Source of the DNA: Bacillota bacterium
GTDB lineage: Bacteria > Bacillota > Clostridia > Oscillospirales > Oscillospiraceae
Direction: 5' to 3'
Length of the DNA stretch: 9,796 nt
NCBI GenBank assembly: GCA_023393155.1
Contig: JAEWML010000204.1
Coordinates: forward strand, 1 to 9,796
The translations under genes and the position numbers were made by a program. Positions 1 to 5,835 of the stretch are shown here, piece after piece. Position 1 is the stretch's first letter, and each line of letters opens with the position of its first letter. The notes beneath the pieces are model-generated. The model was not told the DNA's origin. It saw only the letters and a list, made by a program, of their open reading frames with translations, and searched no databases.

Positions 1-21
1 CTCAAATTCAAACTTTGCCAT
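1..21 (-). CDS. 5' end of an unidentified leftward gene (cut by window edge)
   Basis: Only seven codons are inside the window (M-A-K-F-E-F-E, ATG at 19-21 on the minus strand), so no function can be assigned. The start is convincing because a near-perfect Shine-Dalgarno (GGAGG, minus strand of 31-35) lies 9 bases upstream of the ATG. The gene follows the symporter gene in the same direction after about 200 bases. Its leader contains a long inverted repeat that would pair the Shine-Dalgarno with an upstream anti-Shine-Dalgarno; see the leader feature. What the gene encodes must be read from the flanking sequence. Confidence 0.6.
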
Positions 22-29
22 AAAGCAAA

Positions 30-119
30 TCCTCCAATAAAGATTATTTACAATTCATCGGTAATCGTTCTGCTGTGTGCTAAACAATTATGTTTTTTGT
101 AAACATCCTTATTGGAGGA
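30..119 (-). promoter_or_regulatory. Leader hairpin sequestering the ribosome binding site of the left-edge gene
   Basis: Arms at 99-119 and 30-51 are complementary on the minus-strand RNA. The inner arm carries TTATTGGAGGA, which includes the Shine-Dalgarno of the gene starting at 21. The upstream arm carries its exact 11-base complement TCCTCCAATAA. Pairing continues outward from this core to about 21 base pairs with two G-U wobbles and one bulged A, leaving a loop of about 47 nt. A smaller alternative hairpin (ATGTTT with AAACAT, 90-105) would compete with the outer part of the stem. The sequence shows the complementarity directly. Translational control by site sequestration, with an unknown signal, is inference. 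Confidence 0.6.
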
Positions 120-149
120 CTGCATTAGGCCGCGCCGGTTTTTTTTATG

Positions 150-161
150 AAACGATCGTTT
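150..161. promoter_or_regulatory. 12-bp perfect palindrome, possible operator
   Basis: AAACGATCGTTT is a perfect palindrome in the gap between the symporter stop codon and the left-edge gene. It resembles the CG-centred AAACG...CGTTT operators of LacI-type repressors. On the minus strand it would sit between a poor -35 (TTGCGG) and a poor -10 (TAAAAA) spaced 17 bases apart. The promoter match is weak, so an operator role is only a suggestion. Confidence 0.25.
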
Positions 162-217
162 GTGCCGCAATGAGGGGCAGACTGCACAGTATGCCGAAAA
201 GCCGGAGGCAGGTTTTC

Positions 218-1507
218 TCAGTTGGCCTTTCTGGAGGCAATCGCCTTTTGCAGCCAATCCTTGCCGTCCACAAAGCGGGCCACCACGTAGCTGATTACAT
301 AGTCTCCGGCGGAGTTGATCATGGTGGCGGGGGGATCCACCAGATTGCCGATGGTGATGGCGATGGGATAGGCCAGCTCCAACTGGGTGGGGAAGAAGAC
401 GGAGCACATGATGAATTCGCCGATGTAGCCGCCGCCGGGAATGCCGCTCATACCCACGGAGGAGAACACTGCCACCAAAATAATTTTTAAGAAGGTGCCC
501 ACTCCGTCAAACGGAAGGCCAAATACGCCAAACAGGAACGCAATTTTCAGCACGCAGGAGAAGCAGGAGCCGTCCATATGCATGGTAGCGCCCAGAGGCA
601 CCACAATTTCACTGACATCCTTGGGAATGCCGGTTTCCTCCGCCACTTCCATGTTGGTGGGAATGGTGGCCACGGAGGAGCAGGTGCCAAGGCTGGTAAC
701 GGCGGGACGGAGAATATGCCGCAGCATCACCTTCACAGCGCCCTTGCCGCCGCCGAAGCGGGCAAACAGGGGGAAGGCGGTGAACACATAGATGAAGCAG
801 AGGGGATAGTACACCAACAGCGCGCGGCCATAGTCCTGAGCGATTCCGGAGCCATAGGTTGCCACCAGATCGGCAAAAAAACCGAAAAACGCGATGGGTG
901 CGTAGTAGGTGATGATCTTGACCACCTTCATCATGCAGTTGGACAGATCCTCCAGAAACTTGCCCACAAGGCAGTCCGGCCCGCCGTTCATATTCACGCC
1001 GAAGCCGAAGATGATAGAAAACACAATCAACGGCAGCATGGCCCGTCGGCTCAACAGGCCCACAAAGTCCTCCGCCGTGAGGAAGCTGACAATCAGCTCC
1101 GCCACGCTCTTCTGCTCATCCACCGTCCCGGCGGCAATATCCTGCCAGGGCACCAGCACGGGGGGAATCAGCTTCATCAGCACAATCATGATGACTGCGG
1201 CGATGGCCCCCGTAATCACAAAGGCGGCGATGGTGGTGCCCATAATTTTGCCGGCCCGCCTGGCGCTTTTCATGTTGGCCACGGCGCCGGAGATGGACGC
1301 GAACACCAGGGGAACCACAATGCAGAACATCAGGTTAATGAAAATCTGGCCCAAGGGCTTCAGGATGGATGCGCCCGGGCCAATCACGTCGCCGTTTGCG
1401 TCCTTCACGTTGGGGAACAGGGCGCCCACGGCGCAGCCCAGCACGATGCCGCATACCATGCAGATCAAAAGGCCGTAGCTGCTCCACAGGGAGCTTTTCT
1501 TGCTCAT
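218..1507 (-). CDS. Dicarboxylate/amino acid:cation symporter (DAACS / SLC1-type)
   Basis: The protein (429 aa) is a membrane carrier of the glutamate-transporter fold, using Na+ or H+ gradients to import an amino acid or dicarboxylate. The start at 1507 is chosen over an upstream ATG at 1534 because AGAGAGG (minus strand of 1517-1523) lies 9 bases before it. The first reentrant hairpin carries TCSSVATIP near residues 275-283. HMDGS at 310-314 stands for the family's NMDGT cation-site motif, and the second hairpin carries SSVGMSGIPGGG around 349-360. The last helix has DPPATMINSAGD at 391-402. By eye, alignment with GltPh keeps the Asp, Asn and Asp equivalents of 394, 401 and 405 but puts Ala394 where GltPh has Arg397, which binds the substrate side-chain carboxylate. 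A neutral or otherwise non-glutamate substrate is therefore likely. The gene lies 52 bases after dapF and is probably co-transcribed. No clear terminator follows. Confidence 0.92.
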   Translation of the reverse strand: MSKKSSLWSSYGLLICMVCGIVLGCAVGALFPNVKDANGDVIGPGASILKPLGQIFINLMFCIVVPLVFASISGAVANMKSARRAGKIMGTTIAAFVITGAIAAVIMIVLMKLIPPVLVPWQDIAAGTVDEQKSVAELIVSFLTAEDFVGLLSRRAMLPLIVFSIIFGFGVNMNGGPDCLVGKFLEDLSNCMMKVVKIITYYAPIAFFGFFADLVATYGSGIAQDYGRALLVYYPLCFIYVFTAFPLFARFGGGKGAVKVMLRHILRPAVTSLGTCSSVATIPTNMEVAEETGIPKDVSEIVVPLGATMHMDGSCFSCVLKIAFLFGVFGLPFDGVGTFLKIILVAVFSSVGMSGIPGGGYIGEFIMCSVFFPTQLELAYPIAITIGNLVDPPATMINSAGDYVISYVVARFVDGKDWLQKAIASRKAN

Positions 1508-1559
1508 AAATTCAATCCTCTCTTTCACACACAATGGGGGAATTTAAAACGGGTTGCTT

Positions 1560-2405
1560 TTATTTTGCGGGGCGAAGCTCCTCATCGGTGATTTCGCCCT
1601 TGCAAACAATGTTGGTGGGTCCCGTCAGATACAGGGACCGAATGCCGGAGCCCTCCCGCTCCACGTCCACGATGAGCTGCCCTCCGGTCATATCCACCCG
1701 GACGCCGAAGCCGGAAACCTTGCCCTGCAAGGTCAGAACAGCCGCCACGGAGCCGGTTCCCGTGCCGCAGGCATAAGTAAAGTCCTCCACGCCCCGCTCG
1801 AAGGTCCGCTCATAAACCGCGTCCTCGCCGGTAAGCTCGTAGAAATTCACGTTGGCGCCCTTGGGGAAGGAAGGATGATGCCGCATGGCGCGGCCCAGTT
1901 CCCGCAGCTCGCTTTCCTCCGCGTCCCGCAGCCCCCGGTAGGGGACCACCGCGTGAGGCAGGCCCGGGTTCCCCAGCTCTACATAGGCGCAGGAATACCG
2001 CACGCCGTCCACCTCAATGGGGTGCTCCAACTGGACGGCGGAGGGGTCGTTCAGGCGGATGCGGTAGCGCCGCTTGTCGATGCGCTTGCCGGTGACAATG
2101 CCCGCCATGGTTTCCACGGTCTGGGTTTCCCCGGCAAGACCGGTTTCATAGCCGTACCGGCAGATGCATCTTGCGCCGTTTCCGCACATTTCGCCCACCG
2201 ACCCGTCGGCGTTGTAAAACAGCATTTTGTAGTCTCCGCCCTGCGTGGGCGCGTCCACCACCATCAGGCCGTCCGCCCCGATGGACAGATGCCGCTCGCA
2301 CAGCGTCCTCGCCAGCTCTGAAAACGCCTCCGTTGGCAGACGCTCCTCCAGATTGTTCAGGACAATAAAATCGTTGCCCGCGCCGTTCATTTTCCAAAAC
2401 TGCAT
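1560..2405 (-). CDS. dapF: Diaminopimelate epimerase
   Basis: DapF converts LL-diaminopimelate to meso-diaminopimelate, the last step before lysine and the cross-linking residue of many peptidoglycans. It acts in the cytoplasm without a cofactor, using two cysteines. At 281 aa it has the normal length. The N-terminus has MNGAGNDF (6-13). The first catalytic cysteine is Cys74 in EMCGNGARC and the second is Cys213 in YACGTGTGS. GNPGLPHAV (145-153) and the RGVEDF stretch before the second cysteine are also family marks. The start is supported by AAGGGGG (minus strand of 2414-2420), 8 bases before the ATG. An extended -10 promoter lies about 32 bases upstream. The symporter gene follows 52 bases downstream in the same direction. 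The identification is firm; both active-site cysteines are present. Confidence 0.97.
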   Translation of the reverse strand: MQFWKMNGAGNDFIVLNNLEERLPTEAFSELARTLCERHLSIGADGLMVVDAPTQGGDYKMLFYNADGSVGEMCGNGARCICRYGYETGLAGETQTVETMAGIVTGKRIDKRRYRIRLNDPSAVQLEHPIEVDGVRYSCAYVELGNPGLPHAVVPYRGLRDAEESELRELGRAMRHHPSFPKGANVNFYELTGEDAVYERTFERGVEDFTYACGTGTGSVAAVLTLQGKVSGFGVRVDMTGGQLIVDVEREGSGIRSLYLTGPTNIVCKGEITDEELRPAK

Positions 2406-2437
2406 CGGGTGTGCCCCCTTCCGAATTTGCTTGCTTT

Positions 2438-2446
2438 ATTATATCA
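2438..2446 (-). promoter_or_regulatory. Extended -10 promoter for dapF
   Basis: The minus strand reads TGATATAAT, a perfect TATAAT with the TGN extension that compensates for a weak -35. At the right distance (near 2461-2466) the -35 is poor (TGTAAT). Transcription would start about 25 bases before the dapF ATG. It probably also serves the symporter gene, because no promoter is seen in the 52-base gap between them. Confidence 0.65.
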
Positions 2447-2582
2447 GCAGATTCCCCGTAATTACACTGGAGAATGTGCTAAAATCCATGCAAAAAGTGC
2501 GGCCTTCTTTGCACAATTAAAGAAGTTTAAAATAACAAAACGGTTGTGACGGAATCATCCGCCGCCGTGCCCTGCAAAGCGC

Positions 2583-2633
2583 AAAAAGCGCGGGCCTGAG
2601 AACGGCTCAAAGGAGCGCTTCTCAGACCCGCGC
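2583..2633 (-). terminator. Intrinsic terminator after the glycosyltransferase gene
   Basis: Arms at 2588-2602 and 2619-2633 form a 15-bp GC-rich stem (GCGCGGG outer part, CTGAGAA inner part) with a 16-nt loop. The stem is complete on the minus strand, where the only irregular pair is a G-U wobble. Five Ts follow on that strand (2583-2587). It lies 27 bases beyond the glycosyltransferase stop codon and separates that unit from dapF. Confidence 0.85.
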
Positions 2634-2659
2634 GGCTGCTGCACTAAAGAAAGCCATAC

Positions 2660-3829
2660 TTACGCGGTGGTTTCCCACAGCGCATCCTCTCTGGCGGCGG
2701 CATATACCTCCGCCGCGCGGCGGGCAAAACGCTCCGCCGAAAATGTTTTACGGATGTGCTCCGAAGCGGCGGCCCGCATGGAGGCGCGAAGCCCTTCGTC
2801 CGCCAGAAATTCCTGGAGGCGGACGAGAAATTCCGCGCTGTTTTCAAACTGCCAGCCGTTCACGCCCTCCTCAATCACGCCGTCCAGACACGCGTCCTTC
2901 CTGCACAGGGCGGGAAGCCCGGAGGCCAGCGCCTCGATATAGGTAAGGCCCTGCGTCTCACTGGTGGAGGCGCTGACAAACAAATCTCCCAGACGGTAGT
3001 AATCCGACACCCGGTCGGGCTTTACCATCCCCGTGAAAATCACCCGGTCAGTCAGGCTTAGCTCCCGGACCGCATCCTCCAGCGTCTGGCGGTAGGGGCC
3101 GTCGCCCACCACGAGGAGGGTAACGTCCTTCCGCTCCAGCCTTGCAAGACTGCCAAGCAGTTCATCCACATTCTTTTCCTTGGCGAGGCGGCCCACATAG
3201 GTCAGCACAAAATTGCCGGAGGGAATGCCCAGCTCCTCTTTCATGCGGGAAAGATGCTCCTTGTCGGCGGGACCGGAAAACCGGCGCAGATCAATGCCGG
3301 AGGGAATCACATATACCGGTTTGCGGACGCCGTAGTTCTTCAAAAGACCGCGCACCTTCTCCGTGGGGACGATGACGCAGGCGGTCTGCGTAACTACGTG
3401 CCGGGAGAAAAAGGCAACCATGCGCCTGCCCCAGGCGCGGCTGGGAGAAAAGTAGTGGGTGTAGTCCTCATAAACCGTGTGATAGGTATGGACGATGGGT
3501 GCGCCGGTGCGGTCGCTGATTTTCCGGGCCAGCAGGAAGGTGGAAAATTCACACTGGGTGTGAATCACGTCGGGCCGCCAGCGAATCAGGGACTGGACCT
3601 GCCGGGTGGCAAGGGCCGTGCGCAGCCGCGCGCCGGGATAGATGACCCCGGCGCTCATGGCGCCCACATAGGTCACGCCGTCCCGCACCAGCGTGTGGCG
3701 GGACTGGGATAAGGTCAGCACACGAACCTCGTGGCCCTGGGCCACCAGCTCGCGCTGAAGATTCAATACCGAGGTCACCACACCGTTGACGGTGGGGGCG
3801 TACCAATCTGAGGTAATCAGGACTTTCAT
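2660..3829 (-). CDS. GT4-family glycosyltransferase, diacylglycerol-glucosyltransferase-like
   Basis: This is a 389-aa GT-B fold enzyme that probably transfers a sugar from a nucleotide-sugar to a membrane lipid at the inner face of the membrane. The N-terminal acceptor domain starts MKVLITSDWYAPTVNGVVTS, with the glycine-rich turn at 15-16. HTYHTVYEDYTHY (114-126) is characteristic of bacterial diacylglycerol glucosyltransferases. SGIDLRRF (177-184) leads into the C-terminal donor domain, which has GRLAKEKN (213-220), VGDGP (241-245) and the EX7E signature Glu291/Glu299. The start at 3829 is preferred over upstream starts because the conserved first beta strand begins there and AAGGA precedes it by about 11 bases. 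The gene is single, with its own promoter, operator, long leader and terminator. The exact lipid acceptor and sugar are inferred from family resemblance; another glycolipid or polysaccharide GT4 role is possible. Confidence 0.9.
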   Translation of the reverse strand: MKVLITSDWYAPTVNGVVTSVLNLQRELVAQGHEVRVLTLSQSRHTLVRDGVTYVGAMSAGVIYPGARLRTALATRQVQSLIRWRPDVIHTQCEFSTFLLARKISDRTGAPIVHTYHTVYEDYTHYFSPSRAWGRRMVAFFSRHVVTQTACVIVPTEKVRGLLKNYGVRKPVYVIPSGIDLRRFSGPADKEHLSRMKEELGIPSGNFVLTYVGRLAKEKNVDELLGSLARLERKDVTLLVVGDGPYRQTLEDAVRELSLTDRVIFTGMVKPDRVSDYYRLGDLFVSASTSETQGLTYIEALASGLPALCRKDACLDGVIEEGVNGWQFENSAEFLVRLQEFLADEGLRASMRAAASEHIRKTFSAERFARRAAEVYAAAREDALWETTA

Positions 3830-4018
3830 AAGGGAAACCATCCTTTCCAACGCGGAAGAGCGTATTTGGCACGCGGGACCTCTTCTGCGTCCCGCGGTAT
3901 ATTCCATAAAACGAGAAAAGCAGGCAAAACGCTTCAATTTATGGAAGGTTTTAAACGCCCGACGAAAAGTGCGCCAAGGGGAGAGGCGGCGGGCGCTCGC
4001 TGTACTAACTGTACTAGT
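3830..4018 (-). promoter_or_regulatory. Long 5' leader of the glycosyltransferase gene with two inverted repeats
   Basis: From the predicted start near 4018 to the ATG at 3829 there are about 190 untranslated bases. They include an 8-bp GC-rich hairpin (CGCGGGAC 3872-3879 with GTCCCGCG 3889-3896) and a 9-bp perfect inverted repeat (TTCCATAAA 3902-3910 with TTTATGGAA 3938-3946, 27 bases apart). No T-tract follows either hairpin, so they are not terminators. I recognise no known riboswitch class here. No credible coding sequence lies in it. Confidence 0.4.
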
Positions 4019-4028
4019 GCAGTTAGTA
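4003..4028. promoter_or_regulatory. Palindromic operator overlapping the glycosyltransferase -10
   Basis: TACTAACTG (4003-4011) and CAGTTAGTA (4020-4028) are perfect 9-base inverted arms around an 8-base spacer that itself contains ACTAGT. The right arm covers four bases of the -10 box and the rest spans the predicted start site, a classic repressor position. The TGTACTA-type half-sites resemble operators of GntR-family regulators of the YtrA type; that assignment is from memory and is inference. No regulator gene lies in the window. Confidence 0.6.
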
Positions 4029-4053
4029 TAGGACGAGCCGCTGAGAATGTCAA
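4025..4053 (-). promoter_or_regulatory. Strong sigma-A promoter for the glycosyltransferase gene
   Basis: On the minus strand a perfect TTGACA (4048-4053) is followed by a 17-base spacer and TATACT (4025-4030). The stretch upstream of the -35 (about 4054-4103) is A+T-rich and could act as an UP element. This near-consensus promoter would need repression, which fits the overlapping palindrome. Confidence 0.85.
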
Positions 4054-4189
4054 GAGTAAATCAAAAAATTGTATCATATATTTAATACAGAAGTACAATA
4101 GCACAATTCTGCGAAAAGTCAAGTGTCAATTTTCCGAAAGCGGACCTGCATTTGGTCCGTGCCGGGTTCGGCAAAAATCGGGCCGGGGA

Positions 4190-4218
4190 TTGCCTTTTTT
4201 CCGGGAAAAAGCTATAAT
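4190..4218 (+). promoter_or_regulatory. Sigma-A promoter for the exonuclease gene
   Basis: TTGCCT (4190-4195), a 17-base spacer and a perfect TATAAT (4213-4218) give a good promoter. The start would be near 4225, leaving a leader of about 112 bases in which I see nothing notable. This promoter is divergent from the glycosyltransferase promoter and lies well clear of the palindromic operator. Confidence 0.75.
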
Positions 4219-4336
4219 GCTGAAAAACAAGCACTTTTAGTATCGACAAATTTGCGGAAATTTTGCACATTGGTCGGCAAACTTATAAAAAGAAGAAGCC
4301 TGACGCAGCGGCACAGGTTAGAGACGGAGAGCATTT

Positions 4337-5029
4337 ATGGGAATACACAGCGCACTGGAGGACCGGTTTGCCCATCTGGTTCTGTTTGACACGGAGACAA
4401 CGGGCATTGACCCTGCGGAAGAGCAGATTATCGAAATCGGGGCCGTCAGCGTGACAAACGGGGTGGAGGACGGCAGCTTCAACGCGCTGGTGCGCCTTTC
4501 GGCGGGGAAGACCCTGCCGCCCTTTATTACATCGCTGACCGGCATCACGGCGGAGCAGCTTGAACGGGACGGCGTGGAAAAGGCGGACGCGGCGGAGGAA
4601 TTCAGCAGGCTTCTCACCCGGGAGAATACGCTGCTGGTTGCCTACAACGCCCAGTTCGACTTGAATTTTATTTACTACTTCCTTCAGGAGCAAGGCCGGG
4701 CGTCCTGTCTCAGAAATCTGAAATTTCTGGACGCGCTCACGGTTTATAAGGACCGGAGGGACTATCCCCACAAGCTGAAGGACGCCATCGCCGCCTATGG
4801 GCTGGAGGACGCGGTGCAAAACAGCCACCGGGCCGTGGACGACGCGCGGGCGGCCGCCGCTCTGCTGTGGGCCATGGCAAAGGAGAGGGACGACCTTTTG
4901 GAGTATGAGAACCTGTTCGGCTATCATCCGAAATACGGGGTGTCGGGTAAGCGGATTTCTTCTGTTACTTATCTGCCGCAGAGCTTCCGGCAAGGCGAGC
5001 CGCTCTATGAGCGGGCGCGCCGGGGATAA
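4337..5029 (+). CDS. Stand-alone DEDDh 3'-5' exonuclease (DnaQ / PolC-proofreading type)
   Basis: This 230-aa nuclease should remove nucleotides from 3' ends using two metal ions. All active-site residues of the DEDDh class are visible. Asp18 and Glu20 are in FDTETTG (17-23), Asp108 is in YNAQFDLNF (103-111), and His164 with Asp169 form the HX4D motif in HRAVDDARA. HKLKDAIAAYGL (145-156) is a further family mark. After about residue 185 a short tail with no recognised domain follows (LFGYHPKYG near 193-201). GGAGAG (4326-4331) five bases before the ATG supports the start. The protein has no polymerase, helicase or BRCT domain attached, so it may act in repair or RNA/DNA turnover rather than replicative proofreading. 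It is a single-gene unit with its own promoter and ends at the convergent metallopeptidase gene. Confidence 0.92.
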   Translation: MGIHSALEDRFAHLVLFDTETTGIDPAEEQIIEIGAVSVTNGVEDGSFNALVRLSAGKTLPPFITSLTGITAEQLERDGVEKADAAEEFSRLLTRENTLLVAYNAQFDLNFIYYFLQEQGRASCLRNLKFLDALTVYKDRRDYPHKLKDAIAAYGLEDAVQNSHRAVDDARAAAALLWAMAKERDDLLEYENLFGYHPKYGVSGKRISSVTYLPQSFRQGEPLYERARRG

Positions 5030-5040
5030 GAAAACATACG

Positions 5041-5075
5041 GCGAAGGGCGGGAGGCTATGCCTTCTGCCCTTTGC
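5041..5075 (+). terminator. Hairpin between convergent genes, probable terminator
   Basis: Arms 5041-5056 and 5060-5075 pair over 16 bp on the plus strand, with G-U wobbles and a TAT loop, 11 bases after the exonuclease stop and ending just beyond the metallopeptidase stop. The tail is only weakly T-rich on the plus strand (CTATTTC) and the minus-strand tail (CGTATGTTTTC) is also weak. It may terminate in either direction, but the pairing is better on the plus strand. Confidence 0.5.
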
Positions 5076-5076
5076 G

Positions 5077-5592
5077 CTATTTCAGCAGCTTTTTCCGCGC
5101 CCGGTAGTCCGGAAGGTACCGCTCCACCAGCGCGTAAAACTGGGGACCGTGGTTCTTGTGGCGGATGTGGGCCAGCTCGTGAACCACCACCGCGTCAATG
5201 GCCTCGTCGGGCGAGCGCATCAGGTAGCAGGAAAAGCACAGGCTGTTTTTTGCGCTGCAACTTCCGTACCGCTTTTGCGCGGAGGTGATTTTAATTCCGG
5301 TGGGGGAAAGACCCATGGCGGCGGCATACCGCGCAACCTTCTCCGGCAGGAGGTTGCGGGCCAGCGCCTTCAGCGCCGCAACTTCCTCCTCCGTGGGGGG
5401 CGGGCCTGCTTCGGCGGCTCTTTGGCGCACCTTGTCCGCGCTGCGGGCAATCCAGCGCTCATTCCGCGCCACAAAGGCCCGGATGGCTTCCTCAGAGCAC
5501 CGCAGGGGTGCGCGCACCAGCAGCTTGCAGTCCTTTGTAATTTCCAGCGCCAGCGTTTTACGGCGGGAGCGAATCAGCGTATAAGCTTCCAT
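5077..5592 (-). CDS. YgjP-like zinc metallopeptidase (M48-type, COG1451/DUF45)
   Basis: This is a 171-aa predicted zinc protease. HELAH (138-142) is the HEXXH zinc site, and the third ligand is probably His148 in KNHGPQFY. RYGSCSAKNSLCFSCYL (108-124) matches the conserved RXGSCS block of the family. The family is widespread but the physiological substrate is not settled. The start ATG at 5592 is chosen because the family's beginning (an R-S-R-R-K-T stretch within the first dozen residues) falls just after it. Upstream in this frame there is no other family-like sequence. No Shine-Dalgarno precedes the ATG. A promoter ends six bases before it, suggesting a leaderless message. No signal peptide is seen, so a cytoplasmic location is likely. 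Confidence 0.87.
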   Translation of the reverse strand: MEAYTLIRSRRKTLALEITKDCKLLVRAPLRCSEEAIRAFVARNERWIARSADKVRQRAAEAGPPPTEEEVAALKALARNLLPEKVARYAAAMGLSPTGIKITSAQKRYGSCSAKNSLCFSCYLMRSPDEAIDAVVVHELAHIRHKNHGPQFYALVERYLPDYRARKKLLK

Positions 5593-5598
5593 ACCGCT

Positions 5599-5627
5599 AA
5601 GATACCACAGCGGCGAAAAAAGTGCAA
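5599..5627 (-). promoter_or_regulatory. Promoter positioned for a leaderless metallopeptidase mRNA
   Basis: On the minus strand TTGCAC (5622-5627), a 17-base spacer and TATCTT (5599-5604) precede the ATG at 5592 by only six bases. The expected start point, about seven bases after the -10, is the A of the ATG. Together with the absence of a Shine-Dalgarno this predicts a leaderless transcript. Confidence 0.5.
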
Positions 5628-5727
5628 GAGAGGGCGGCAAGCCGCATAAAGCGGAAAAATCTTCGCCGTCGATCCGCAAATGACCTGGAAACAGGCGGCT
5701 TTTTTAAAAAAACCGTCGAAATCCATA

Positions 5728-5756
5728 TTGTCAGAAACGGGAGAAGCGGGTATACT
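5728..5756 (+). promoter_or_regulatory. Sigma-A promoter for the aminotransferase/radical SAM operon
   Basis: TTGTCA (5728-5733), a 17-base spacer and TATACT (5751-5756) form a near-consensus promoter. The start would be near 5763, giving a leader of about 73 bases to the ATG at 5836. I see no operator or attenuator in that leader. Confidence 0.8.
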
Positions 5757-5835
5757 GAATTTAATAAGATTTCATTAAAACTATATGAAGAAACCGGGCG
5801 CGGCGCTCCGCTTCGCCCGGGGAAGGATGGCCTAT

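Noticed and set aside
48..125. 25-codon minus-strand frame as a leader peptide gene
   Set aside because: It lacks a Shine-Dalgarno and has no residue bias of the kind seen in attenuator peptides; kept only as a remark in the leader finding.
578..1591. Long open frame on the plus strand opposite the symporter gene
   Set aside because: Histidine- and glycine-rich composition and no family motif; it is the complement of a well-supported membrane protein gene in high-GC DNA.
1554..2321. Open frame on the plus strand opposite dapF
   Set aside because: It lies antisense to a gene with both catalytic cysteine motifs and shows no recognisable domain or ribosome binding site.
2504..2525. Inverted repeat CTTCTTT/AAAGAAG upstream of the dapF promoter
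   Set aside because: Only 7 bp and A+T-rich with no T-tract; it lies upstream of the promoter and is compatible with chance.
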